From Echinostoma caproni (Eukaryota > Platyhelminthes > Trematoda > Plagiorchiida > Echinostomatidae), in contig UZAN01050006.1 in NCBI GenBank assembly GCA_900618425.1, forward strand, positions 1 through 21,124: a stretch of 21,124 nucleotides of DNA, written 5' to 3'. The first letter of the stretch is position 1; each line of letters opens with the position of its first letter. Shown here one piece after another: positions 10,767 to 19,271 of the stretch. Position numbers and translations under genes: made by a program. Under the pieces are notes generated by a model. The model was not told the DNA's origin, ran no database searches, and worked only from the letters and a program-made list of their open reading frames with translations.

Positions 10767-10907
10767 GTGGCCTTTTGGGCAATCAAAAACTGTCTCTGCA
10801 AGGGGTTGGATTTGCCGGAGTCCAATCTCGTGTCACCATATGCAATCGAGTATGTGCGAGTGTGAAAGGCAAATCCATGTTTCTCGAATGTACCATTCCT
10901 GGTTCGG
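10767..10907 (+). CDS. PKHD1L1: Fibrocystin-L-like gene, exon 4: middle of IPT repeat 6
   Basis: A 141-base exon, phase 1 on both sides, between TGCCGTAG and G-GTGAGTG. Joined to exon 3 it restores a typical IPT opening: LTSIGPSA-SGLLGNQKLSLQGVGF, with the junction just before the loop glycine. It continues AGVQSRVTICNRVCASVKG and KSMFLECTIPGS, keeping the Cys-before-strand and Cys-in-last-strand positions of an IPT unit (ICNRVC..LEC). The open frame upstream to 10733 is intron read-through. Confidence 0.85.
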
Positions 10908-11364
10908 GTGAGTGAACTGGGGCGTGAAAACGTTTTATTCCTGATTCATTAGCGCTTCTCAGATTTCGTTTAACGAGGGCTGAGTACAAAATTACCCGGA
11001 CGCACAAAATGTTTTATTTGTTACACACAAATAAGGATTACATTTTATCGAAGTGTTCTCCACCAGCGTTCTTGCACTCAGCTCCAAGCGTTCTAATCAT
11101 TTAGTGAAACAGATTGACCAAGCCGAAATGGGTGTAACCTTTAGACCAGTTCAATGAAGGCCTCCACTGCAGCTGTTGATGACTCTTATAGGACTCCACG
11201 CATTATGTGCCTGACAGTTGAGAACAAAAGCAACGTGATTAACCGTTTAATGATCTTTTATAGCCATATAACACTATTTTAATTATAGTTACTGGGATCT
11301 GAAGTGCAGGGAGCGACTAATTTAAGAGTAAAGAAATAAAACATAGTAAATAACAGTTTTCCGT

Positions 11365-13670
11365 TTCAGTTTGTACAACCATTAATTATGCATTTTCCTG
11401 TGCCGGCTTTGGCTACCGGTTTAGACGAACAGTAGGAAAAGACAGGAAAGTTGAAAGTAGAATCGAACAGAAAATGGCGGATTTCAGTGGAATTATTCTG
11501 CAAATAAATCGAGAAGATGCACGTACGCCACTGTTTACGACACTTAGCCATATCACTCGGTGTTTCTAATCACCGGTTATGTTTTTGAGGTCCCCAGTCT
11601 AGGAGAGTCACGGAACCTATGCGATCCAGTCTTCTGGTTAGGGTTTTCATAACCTCATGCCAGGTCTTAGTTTGACCACCCTTAGCTTCTTCCAACCACA
11701 ATCTACTTCAGCGAACATCGCTCGCCGTGGCAACATATTTGGGGACATGCATAAAACAAACCCCAAACAACGTAATCTATGGAGATAAATCACTTGTTCC
11801 ATTGGGCGACCGCAGTTACCCAAAACTCTGCGCCAAACCTTAGCATTGCTCGTCCGGCTTCCCCACTAGATTCGTGCAATGCTGTGTAGACAGCGGTACT
11901 CAAATACCGACAATCTATCTTTATCCTTTTTTCCTAATGGAAACTTTTCTGCGCCATATAGTAGAACTGACTGAACCACCGCATCATACACTCGACCCTT
12001 CACGGACGGCCGAATGTCGTGACGGCGTCACAGAAGTCACAGAAGTTGATAAATGCTAATCAAGCCTTTTGTATGCGAGCTGACATTTCATCAGAGGTGA
12101 GTGCATCGGGTGAGATATAGCTGCCCAAATAACGAGTTTTGTCTAAGTCATTTGATACTTTCCCAATCATGGTGAGGTTGACGGCTGGAACGAACCAATC
12201 TTTTAGCAACGTTTTACTACTTGAGGATGCAAAACGTGTACCAAATATGGTTGCACTTGCACTCAAACTATCCAGAAATGCTTGCAACTTACCTGGATCT
12301 TCACTTAGCAGAACAACGTCGTCCAGATACTTTAAATCAGACAGTCTATCACCCAGAAACAACTGGATGTCACTATCGTCGCACAAGGATAGGTCTGTTT
12401 CCATAATCAAATTTATATCTAACTTAAACAGAAAGGGAGAGTGAGACCGCGCAATCCTGAGGAGCACCGCTTTCTGTGGTAAACTCGGGCGACAAAGCAC
12501 CGTAAGTTTGGATTCAGCTTTGGCTATTAGTATCAAGAGATGGTAATATTGGAATAAATTTCTCGGGCACACTCTTCGAGGAAAGGCAGTGCCAGAGTTT
12601 GGAGTGGTCGGCTGAGTCGAAGGAAGTTTCTAGATCGAGGAAGACAAAGATTTTGGGTACGCGAGAATTTGGCAAAGAGTGAAGATGTGGTTAATAGAAC
12701 CTCGTCCAGGTCTAAAATCAGCCTGATTCTCTTGCGTGCGATTCATAACATTCCGTTGGAACTTCTTCTGTCTCCCACACAGACCCCGGGGGTTTCGTCC
12801 ACTCTGAAACCAAGACTGATCCTCCATACTTAAAAGCCTATAGGGAAAATCCATCTGGGCCGTAGGCCTTATACCTTTTGAGAAAACTTCCTCCTCAGGA
12901 AAGCTCCATTTCAGATGGAGCACTGGCATCAGCCGGGAGGGTTTGCCCAGTCGAGGTATGTGGGGGAGGGGGCAAATTGATTTGAGCCTCGAAATGTTCA
13001 GCCCATCGATCAAGACGGCGTTACTGATGGTGAAACAGTCTGCCATCGGATTGATGTATCGTTTATTGGTGCTTCACAGAAACAATCCGCGGTCAGCGCA
13101 AATTTGTAGCAGGCGTTCTCCGTTGTCAGTCCGGTTGACTGGGATTGCATGTAAACCACCAAGTAGCCTTTATGATTTGTCCAGGGATCTCACTTGAGCA
13201 TTGAAGCGTCCAGCGACTACCACGATGTCCGTTGACCAAGTACTTTGGAGCAGTTGGGAGAGGATTTTTAGAACCTATACTTCGTTTCTGGCGAACTGCA
13301 ATCAGTCGGGTTCGACGAATAAGCACCGAATTTCTTTCTGTAACTATTGACCCGTACTGAACGAGTGAGACGTACAGCGTACAATCGGCTATTGACTGGA
13401 ATCCAGTCAAGAAACGAGCGATCAATCTTGGCACTTAGAGCAATCTCAACAGCAGCTTCAAATGCTTAATCGCTTGTCCCACGCAGAGTGAAGCGTGAGG
13501 ATGAGGTCGAATCTGGAGAACGCAGGGAGATGATTGGAGTAGGTTCTTGTATGCATGTTTCAGAGAGATAGCATACATCTTAATTGACAGCTTCAAGGGT
13601 TCTAGCTAAGGCAGCTTCTTGATCGATCTGGTAGAGTGTGCGGACATTGAACATGGCTGAGTGAAAAGGG
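11365..13670 (-). pseudogene. RTE-type LINE, nearly complete endonuclease-reverse transcriptase ORF, broken by frameshifts and stops
   Basis: Read on the minus strand through several frames, this gives one LINE polyprotein in order. It opens near 13655 with the endonuclease start FNVRTLYQIDQEAALARTLE, followed by VCYLSETCIQEP, LSAKIDRSFLDWIPVNSRLY and TDNGERLLQICADRGLFL. A linker, FPEEEVFSKGIRP, follows with apparent internal loss. Then come reverse transcriptase blocks: NQADFRPGRGSINHIFTLCQ, FLDLETSFDSADHSKLW, YGALSPEFTTESGAPQDC, SPFLFKLDINLIMETDLS, and DLKYLDDVVLLSEDPGKLQ with YLDD at 12318-12329 in place of the usual YADD. The tail has SVLLYGAEKF, LSVFEYRCLHSIARI, RLRCLGFVLCMSPNMLPRRA, GWKK and finally MAKCRKQWRTCIFSI near 11551. 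A 3' UTR follows to about 11365. Frame changes occur near 12440 and near 11690, and stops are scattered. It is a dead copy inside intron 4, antisense to the host gene. Confidence 0.88.
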
Positions 13671-15660
13671 AATTTTTGGCTGCAACAAATCCCATAAATT
13701 CTTGTTATGTCTCACCAAACTATCACAGGACATGATCTTACGATGCGTATCCCAATGATTCCAGTAAAAAGACGGTTGAAAAAAAACAGCGCAAGCCTTT
13801 ATTGGTATCACCAGCCAAAACGTAGTCGTGGCTAAGTAAGGAATACAACATGAAGTTTTTATGGGTTGCACACCGTCTAGACATTTATCCGGAATGGGGG
13901 GTTACGTGGGTGGCGATGGAAGATTGCTAGAAATCAGGCCACCGTGCACTGTACTTTTAGTCTGACGTCCACGTATGGTACTGGATAGTAACACTGAGAA
14001 AATGCCGACACGTTCACACGGTGACAACTGGTCTCAACCCAGTTCTGATTCACACCAAGATAATTATCAGGAGAAGGTTAGGCTTCTCTTGACACTTCTG
14101 ACTGTTTTGCCTTGGTGGTAAAACGCTTGGTGATACCCGATGGGTGACATAAACACGAGTTTTCTGGGATTATACGGAATTCAAATGGGAAACAGGTTCT
14201 CCCAAATGGGTGCCAAAGACTTTAGGGTATGACACCCTTCGCGGCAGCCCACATCGACGAAGGGGTTTTTCTTTGGGAACCAGAATCAGAGCCTTCGACT
14301 CAAAAGTCTGGCATACAAAGCACTGAGGCTTAGGTCTAAAGCGGAAAAGTGACCGAAGTACCTGTGTGGGAGCTTCTAGAGACCTGTCACACAAGATCCT
14401 CGAGTTCTTGTTCAGTGCAATGTTCGCTGGTGCGTCGATTGTCGGCCCGCCGTTTGGGATTGGTCCTTAGTCTTATGCAAACAACGAGATAAGCGGAACG
14501 TGAACGGGATAACACCTTATTGGTTGGATGCTGCCCAGCTTGGGCGGGCGATAGCTGTCTAATGAAATGCGAAAACTTCTCCCACCGTCGAGAGAAAGCC
14601 CCAGGTACCCCGCATCAATGTCAATCTATCGGGGATTCTTTACCAATAAACTGCTCCTTCCCTTGTTTATCTGCTGCAGGGACATCTCCAGGGGGGGAGT
14701 GGATAGTTCAAGGAGGCCAGGAGGTGCCCAAGTAACTGGCTTTGTTAGACTCAGATTTGTTTGGCCTCTATCCATTGACCCTCCAGGGGAATTATCGATC
14801 TCACAAGGAGTGAAACCCACAGCCAAAGTCATCAACAGTCCCTGGTGCCTGTGAAAAAGCAAATGGGCTAATCCAAACATTGACCATCTGAAGTCTCGTG
14901 TTAAGTTGAGAAACTCCTAAGATTGCAAGTAGTGTAGAAATTATTCAATCACATGGCAAGGTGGATCAGAGAGAATCAGCTGTGCCAGGACACAGGTGAC
15001 AGTGACAGAGGAACATCTCGATCGAAAAAACAATCAATCGTATTTGATAAGGTTTATGTGCACGGATTGCTGGTTAGGGGACCAGATCCATTTTGTCCAT
15101 ATTATTCTTTCCACTCTGTTTGAGAAACTCTATTTATCCGGCATTTTTGCTCACTTTAAGATATTACTGTGACCTGCGAAATTTACTACAAGTTTGATTC
15201 GTTTCAGCGAATCAAAGGTCAGTATTGATCTGTACGCATCAATTCGTTCGTTGATTGCCCAGCATGACGACATATTCCTTTCGGTAGCGCTTGCACCAGC
15301 TTGTGCCTGACAATGTTGACGCACTGGAGTTCAAATTCCGGACGGGACGATGAATATGCTCTACGGATGAGCTCTAGTAAGGGCTAAACTCGAGTCTAAT
15401 GCTTCTGAATGTATGGCTGACTGGAAAAGTTGACGAATGTGCGTGAAAGGGAAGTCCGAAGGATAGTCAGCTCAAATCAGTGTCAATTATATGTTTGAGT
15501 TTTGTTCTTTCATGCAGTCACATATCATGTATGTCTAAGCCGGGAGTAAAAAGGGATGGATGAAGATGATAAGCTTAGATTGTACAGTGACTTTGACTAC
15601 TGACATTCGAATAATAGGGTCTACATTGGCCATATTTTGTTAACTGTGATTATATGGCAG
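13671..15660 (+). other. Intron 4, last part: unassigned, possible LINE 5' region and a weak tRNA-like SINE head
   Basis: Immediately 5' (minus sense) of the RTE-type LINE, 13671-14880 is of mixed composition, richer in GC near 14500-14880, and could hold the element's 5' UTR; I recognise no protein in it. At 15282-15340 the plus strand has GGTAGCGCTTGCACC followed 46 bases later by GGAGTTCAAATTCC, which resemble the A-box region and B box of a tRNA-derived SINE. The spacing fits, but the flanks do not match the other SINE copies here. The intron ends TGTGATTATATGGCAG. Confidence 0.4.
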
Positions 15661-16009
15661 ATGAGATCCACAACACGGTATTCGTGGGCCGCGACGAGTT
15701 AACCGGGTGGAACCACGTAACAATGGTCANACGTGAAGCCACAAATGAGACAGTTTCTTTTATTTTATCACCTAACGATTTTCAACTGACATCTCACACT
15801 GCTCTCTACAACTGCTTAGATTACCAATCGGACATAGTTTGTGATGTGACTGTGAACGCGATCAATCCAAAGGGAGATACCCAAACGACCACACTGGGGA
15901 ATGCATTCAGCTACCTGATTGCATCCACACCGACTGTTAGCAGTGTTCAACCTCTGATTGGCGGAACAGCTGGCGGCACTCTGTTGACGATTCAAGGGAC
16001 CTTATTTGG
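15661..16009 (+). CDS. PKHD1L1: Fibrocystin-L-like gene, exon 5: end of IPT repeat 6 and start of IPT repeat 7
   Basis: The exon is entered in phase 1 after TATATGGCAG (a G from exon 4 plus AT makes Asp) and left in phase 2 at GG-GTAAGTTC. It reads DEIHNTVFVGRDELTGWNHV, ILSPNDFQLTSHTALYNCL, YQSDIVCDVTVNAINPKGD and NAFSYLIASTPTVSSVQPL, then IGGTAGGTLLTIQGTLFG. The FSY..STPTV..V.PL.GG..GGT..TI.G..F run is the standard IPT-to-IPT junction. One base is undetermined at 15730, leaving one residue unknown. The apparent ATG at 15654 lies in the intron. The exon ends just after the first strand of repeat 7. Confidence 0.88.
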
Positions 16010-17529
16010 GTAAGTTCTCATCGAATCCAAAGTGATTAAACGTAACAGGGGTGGCTTCAATGAAACGCTTCGAACTGTTTTTACCGGTAGGGTGTCAGTA
16101 AACGTGAAGCTGTCGACTGGTATGATAACAGATGATGATAACAGACCAGAGGCGGTTGCTTACTTGCGGCTTCGCTAAAGATTGACGCTACAATTCTGAG
16201 CTCAGTGATTAAAGAAGAAGTGAAAGCATCATCAATTTGTCTGATTATCGGTATCTTCAATCGCTTTTTGAAATCAAAACAACCAAACCACCAATTTTGG
16301 TTAGAAATGTATCTTATTCAAGCATGTTTCAAATGGAATACCACTTTATTGTTCTGTGAGCGAAATTACCATAAACGTTCCAAATTTTTCTTTGTTCAAA
16401 GGGGACACTTTTCACGGATATGGCAAATTATTAAATGCAATCCCAAAAGGTAAACAAATTCCAAACATCAGCAAAAAGGTCATCTACTTGATGCTTGCGT
16501 TCAAAGGTAACCACATTTACAAGAATGTGCGCCATAAGTTGAAGTCAGCGCTATAGCACGGTAGCGCTGCTCAACTCAGACTTATTGCCTCTATTGGTGG
16601 AACTGATTTGGATAAACATAAACATGGCAAGTCGGTTCCGTCTCCTACACTGTATACCAGTTCATCTGCAGTTGCGGTGATGCATACATAAGCAGCTCTC
16701 GCAACTGATGGCCGAACATATTCCAATAATTGATGGTCAGGTGATTACAAGAACCCCGGGGTCATCAGTTGCCAAACATCTCATGACAACAAGACATACA
16801 GTCGACCCCAATCTGTCTTTCAAACGTAATTGCAATGCTAAATTCTTGGCAACTAGTGAAGTGACTATATCAACCGATCTTATGCACACAAAAGGTTTTG
16901 ATACACTCAGTCCACTTACTGTGGAGTTGACCTTCTACGCCTAAGTTTACTAATCCTTATATGCTTGTACAGGTTCGTTCGCCATAATTGAACAAACCCA
17001 TGTGGTACAGGCAATCTCCTGCTATGTAATACCCCTCGGGAATTCAAAAAAGCGGGTGAATTCCAGGAGCTGCGACATAACATGTTAGTCAGTATTAAAA
17101 ATGCTATTAAGTAGTATGAAAAATCGACTGGGAGTTTTATGAAAAAATTTTAAAAAAATATCGATACATTGCATTCGGTTTTCAGCCATTTTTCGGTTTC
17201 AAGTGTCCAGTCATCTCGAAACCTTTTCCAACCAAATTAGCGCGTATTAGTTCCAGATATTCCTTCGGTCCTTTGCAATATTAGGTCACCCACAGAATTG
17301 CGTATTTGGCGTCCATTGTTTTCAGCTATAATAAGCACTTCATTATTAATCCATCGATAAAACTAACGATGAGCCACACCGAACACATTGAGAACAATGG
17401 ACAAAAACCGCATTCGAATGAAATCACGTCATCTAAAATAAGTGAAATATCTGTTACGGGTTATACCTAGTTCATTGTCTTCTTTCTCATATTCCAAATT
17501 GATTGCTCACTGTGCAATCTGTTCATGCT
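16010..17529 (+). other. Intron 5, first part: no gene found
   Basis: AT-rich sequence with a small tandem duplication near 16116-16142 (GATAACAGATGATGATAACAG). A 10-base inverted repeat, GCAACTGATG at 16701-16710 and its complement at 16763-16772, is separated by 52 bases. No exon, repeat family or RNA gene is recognised. Confidence 0.5.
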
Positions 17530-17937
17530 TTTCCGGTGAGAAATGTATAGCAATAACTCTCGTTCATGTGGGTAATGGAGGATTTGATTGAATTTCAAAT
17601 GAAGCGTGAACTGAATAGCTCGGAAGCACTGGACAACTGTGTCGACCTGGTTGGGTCTCATCAGCAGTGCGAATCCATCGACCCGACTGGGGATCGAACC
17701 CCTGGGCAGAACGCAAGCGTGCTACCCACTACGCCACCGAGTAGCTGATCAGACCGCTTTTTTCATTTTCCAATTACACGATATAGTACAACCCATCTTT
17801 GAGAGTTTCTTGCGGGCCACGGACCCTGCTCAACTCAGCACTAGCCTCCGGGGTTATGACTCGGTTGGAAACATTCNAATTTCAAATGGTAATTAGTCGT
17901 GTATATAGCAAATGAAGTGTGAACTGAAAAGCTCGTT
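17530..17937 (-). mobile_element. tRNA-headed hammerhead-SINE, copy B, with the tail of an upstream unit (313-base period)
   Basis: In the minus sense the segment begins at 17937 with a tail (CGAGCTTTTCAGTTCACAC onward), then at about 17755 a tRNA-like head, the hammerhead at 17626-17670, and a second tail. The A-box region reads GTGGCGTAGTGGGTAGC (complement of 17721-17737) and the B box GGTTCGATCCC (complement of 17690-17700), with normal tRNA spacing, so an internal RNA polymerase III promoter is likely. The tail blocks CAAATGAAG-GTGAACTGA occur at 17596 and 17909 on the plus strand, exactly 313 bases apart, so this is one full unit plus part of a neighbour in head-to-tail order. One undetermined base lies at 17877. 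Confidence 0.82.
17620..17676 (-). ncRNA. Type I hammerhead ribozyme, copy B, one core change
   Basis: Minus-strand order: stem I strand GCACUG (17670-17665), CUGAUGA (17664-17658), stem II GACC / CAACCA / GGUC, GACAC, AGUU, GUC, then stem I strand CAGUGC (17631-17626). The two stem I strands are perfectly complementary over six pairs and are followed by GGAUUC facing UUCC, which could extend the helix after an internal loop. The core is complete except A14, which is C (base 17641), expected to block cleavage. Predicted cleavage site is between 17632 and 17631. Stem III is two base pairs. Confidence 0.85.
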
Positions 17938-18402
17938 CGTTTGCTGTTGTTGTTGCCAGTGTATGCTTAACACGATCGATACATTCGTTGTGGCCAGTGT
18001 TGGTAGACATAAGTGACGGATTAAGTTAAACACGTGATTCACACGTTAGAAATGCATCGCTCAAAAAGTCACGGGTGCGTCAGACCCGGGCTACGATGAC
18101 CTTTGGCCAATGGCCTGGCCAATTTCATCGGTGCTCTAGCAATGACAAGTGCGACTATCGTTCATTCATTCAAACAGGCGGGTCCGTGCGCCGGCGTTTA
18201 TCGATCGCTTGGATCCGACATCTTACTCCATACACACGCTTACCAGTCAATCGCGATTATCGTTCACCCGTTTGCACGTTAGTGCGACAGCACCCATCGA
18301 TAGACCGAATGACCCTGGCTTTAGCGACAACTGCAACAAAAATGACCCCATTCGGGTGCCCCACAAAATTGCGGATAAAACCTTTGCAGATTACAAAAAT
18401 GT

Positions 18403-18776
18403 TTAGAGTATCTAGCGTGGGTTAACCCATTCGATTGTTCAGATGCACCAGGCACTCTTGATGGTCTTCGGTGTGGGTCTGGCTCCTTGGGATATCGTTC
18501 ATTTCTCACTGTTTGTGTGCATTCAAATCCGATGGATATGTTTGTGATTACGAACAAAGAGCAATGGACAGCTGTTTCGTCCTGTTTGGGACTCGTCAGC
18601 AGTGGGTACCTTTTGTGTCCCTGTCAGAACTCGAATCGCGATTAGTCGGGTCGGGACTTCAAACCTTTACCCCTGAGCTACACGGTCGACGGTTATCACC
18701 TTGTGCGAATGGCTAAATCAACTTAGAGTATCAAACTTGGATTTGCTCATTCGATTGTTCAAAGGCACCAGGCACC
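18403..18776 (-). mobile_element. tRNA-headed hammerhead-SINE, copy C, flanked by direct repeats 320 bases apart
   Basis: The plus strand carries TTAGAGTATC...ATTCGATTGTTCA...GCACCAGGCAC at 18403-18455 and again at 18723-18775, offset by exactly 320 bases with roughly three-quarters identity. Between them, in minus sense, lie a tRNA-like head with A box TAGCTCAGGGGTAAAGG (complement of 18664-18680) and a B-box-like GATTCGAGTTC (complement of 18628-18638), then the hammerhead and a tail. Head, ribozyme and tail are in the same order as copy B, but the tRNA head is clearly different, suggesting a separate subfamily. The repeated ends fit a head-to-tail dimer remnant better than a target-site duplication, because they are about 50 bases long. 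Confidence 0.8.
18555..18612 (-). ncRNA. Type I hammerhead ribozyme, copy C, core intact
   Basis: Minus-strand order: CUGACGA (18599-18593), stem II GUCC / CAAACA / GGAC (18592-18579), GAAAC, AGCU, GUC (18569-18567), then CAUUGC. All invariant core residues of the CUGANGA...GAAA...UH consensus are present; the only departure from CUGAUGA is at position 7, which is known to tolerate any base. Stem II is four Watson-Crick pairs. Stem III is two pairs with an AGCU loop. Stem I pairs G-C, U-A, a C/U mismatch, A-U, C-G, so it is weaker than in copy B. Predicted cleavage is between 18567 and 18566. Confidence 0.85.
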
Positions 18777-19117
18777 AGGCAGACATTTTAAGCTGTTATC
18801 TAACTGTGATCCAAACGAACCAGGATTGATTAACCCTCTTGAATTTTCTCCAAGTTACCGCTATGCCTATAAGAAAAAAGTAGAAATCGTGTAGCACATC
18901 GTCACGAGGGAACGGGCCTTTACGAGCTTGGTCATAAGACTGATTGTAGTGCACGGACCATTTAACTCCCCTACAGGATACCAACAGAAATGCGATCCTC
19001 GTATGAACCTTTACAGTTTTCCAGTGAATCGTGGTAATAGCAAGTCGGTTGTTTGTGACCTCGTGATAAACGAATCCGTGTCTTACTGTTTTTCTCATTC
19101 ATCATTCACTGTATCAG

Positions 19118-19271
19118 TTCAGACCCGAATACACTGGTTGATATTGGTGGTACAATGTGTACCATTGAATCTCAAAGCAGCAAAATCATTACATGTCGTA
19201 CCGGTGCCCACGTTCCAGCCGGAAAGGTCCCCGTCAATGTGGTGACCGGGGACAATGGTCGTGCAGTAGCT
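19118..19271 (+). CDS. PKHD1L1: Fibrocystin-L-like gene, exon 6: rest of IPT repeat 7 (3' end uncertain)
   Basis: The acceptor is TCATTCACTGTATCAG; the exon's first base T completes the split Gly codon of exon 5 (GG plus T), fitting phase 2. The joined reading is TIQGTLFG-SDPNTLVDIG, GTMCTIESQSSKIITCRTGA, HVPAGKVPVNVVTGDNGRAVA: an IPT unit with its two expected cysteines (C.I....IITC) and the V.V..G..G edge strand. A GTGAGT donor follows at 19272 (phase 0). The frame could instead continue, as VSYLLNTGSSVPLANAPYLL, to a stop codon at 19332, with a weaker donor GTAAAA at 19331. No further exon is recognised to the window edge, so the gene continues to the right. Confidence 0.78.

Noticed and set aside
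14170..14880. Several overlapping small open frames on both strands
   Set aside because: No protein family is recognisable and the frames compete; they may be non-coding 5' sequence of the RTE-type LINE, so none is called as a gene.
15654..15660. ATG 15654 as start of a separate small gene
   Set aside because: The codons before 15661 are the end of the intron acceptor; the segment is in phase with exon 4 and continues its IPT unit.
17670..17755. A functional tRNA gene on the minus strand
   Set aside because: Only promoter boxes are tRNA-like; no paired acceptor stem is evident and the sequence runs straight into the hammerhead, so it is a SINE head. The same holds for 18628-18690.
18075..18425. 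116-codon plus-strand open frame
   Set aside because: Low similarity to any motif, ends in the SINE-flanking repeat, and no splice sites fit the host gene phases.
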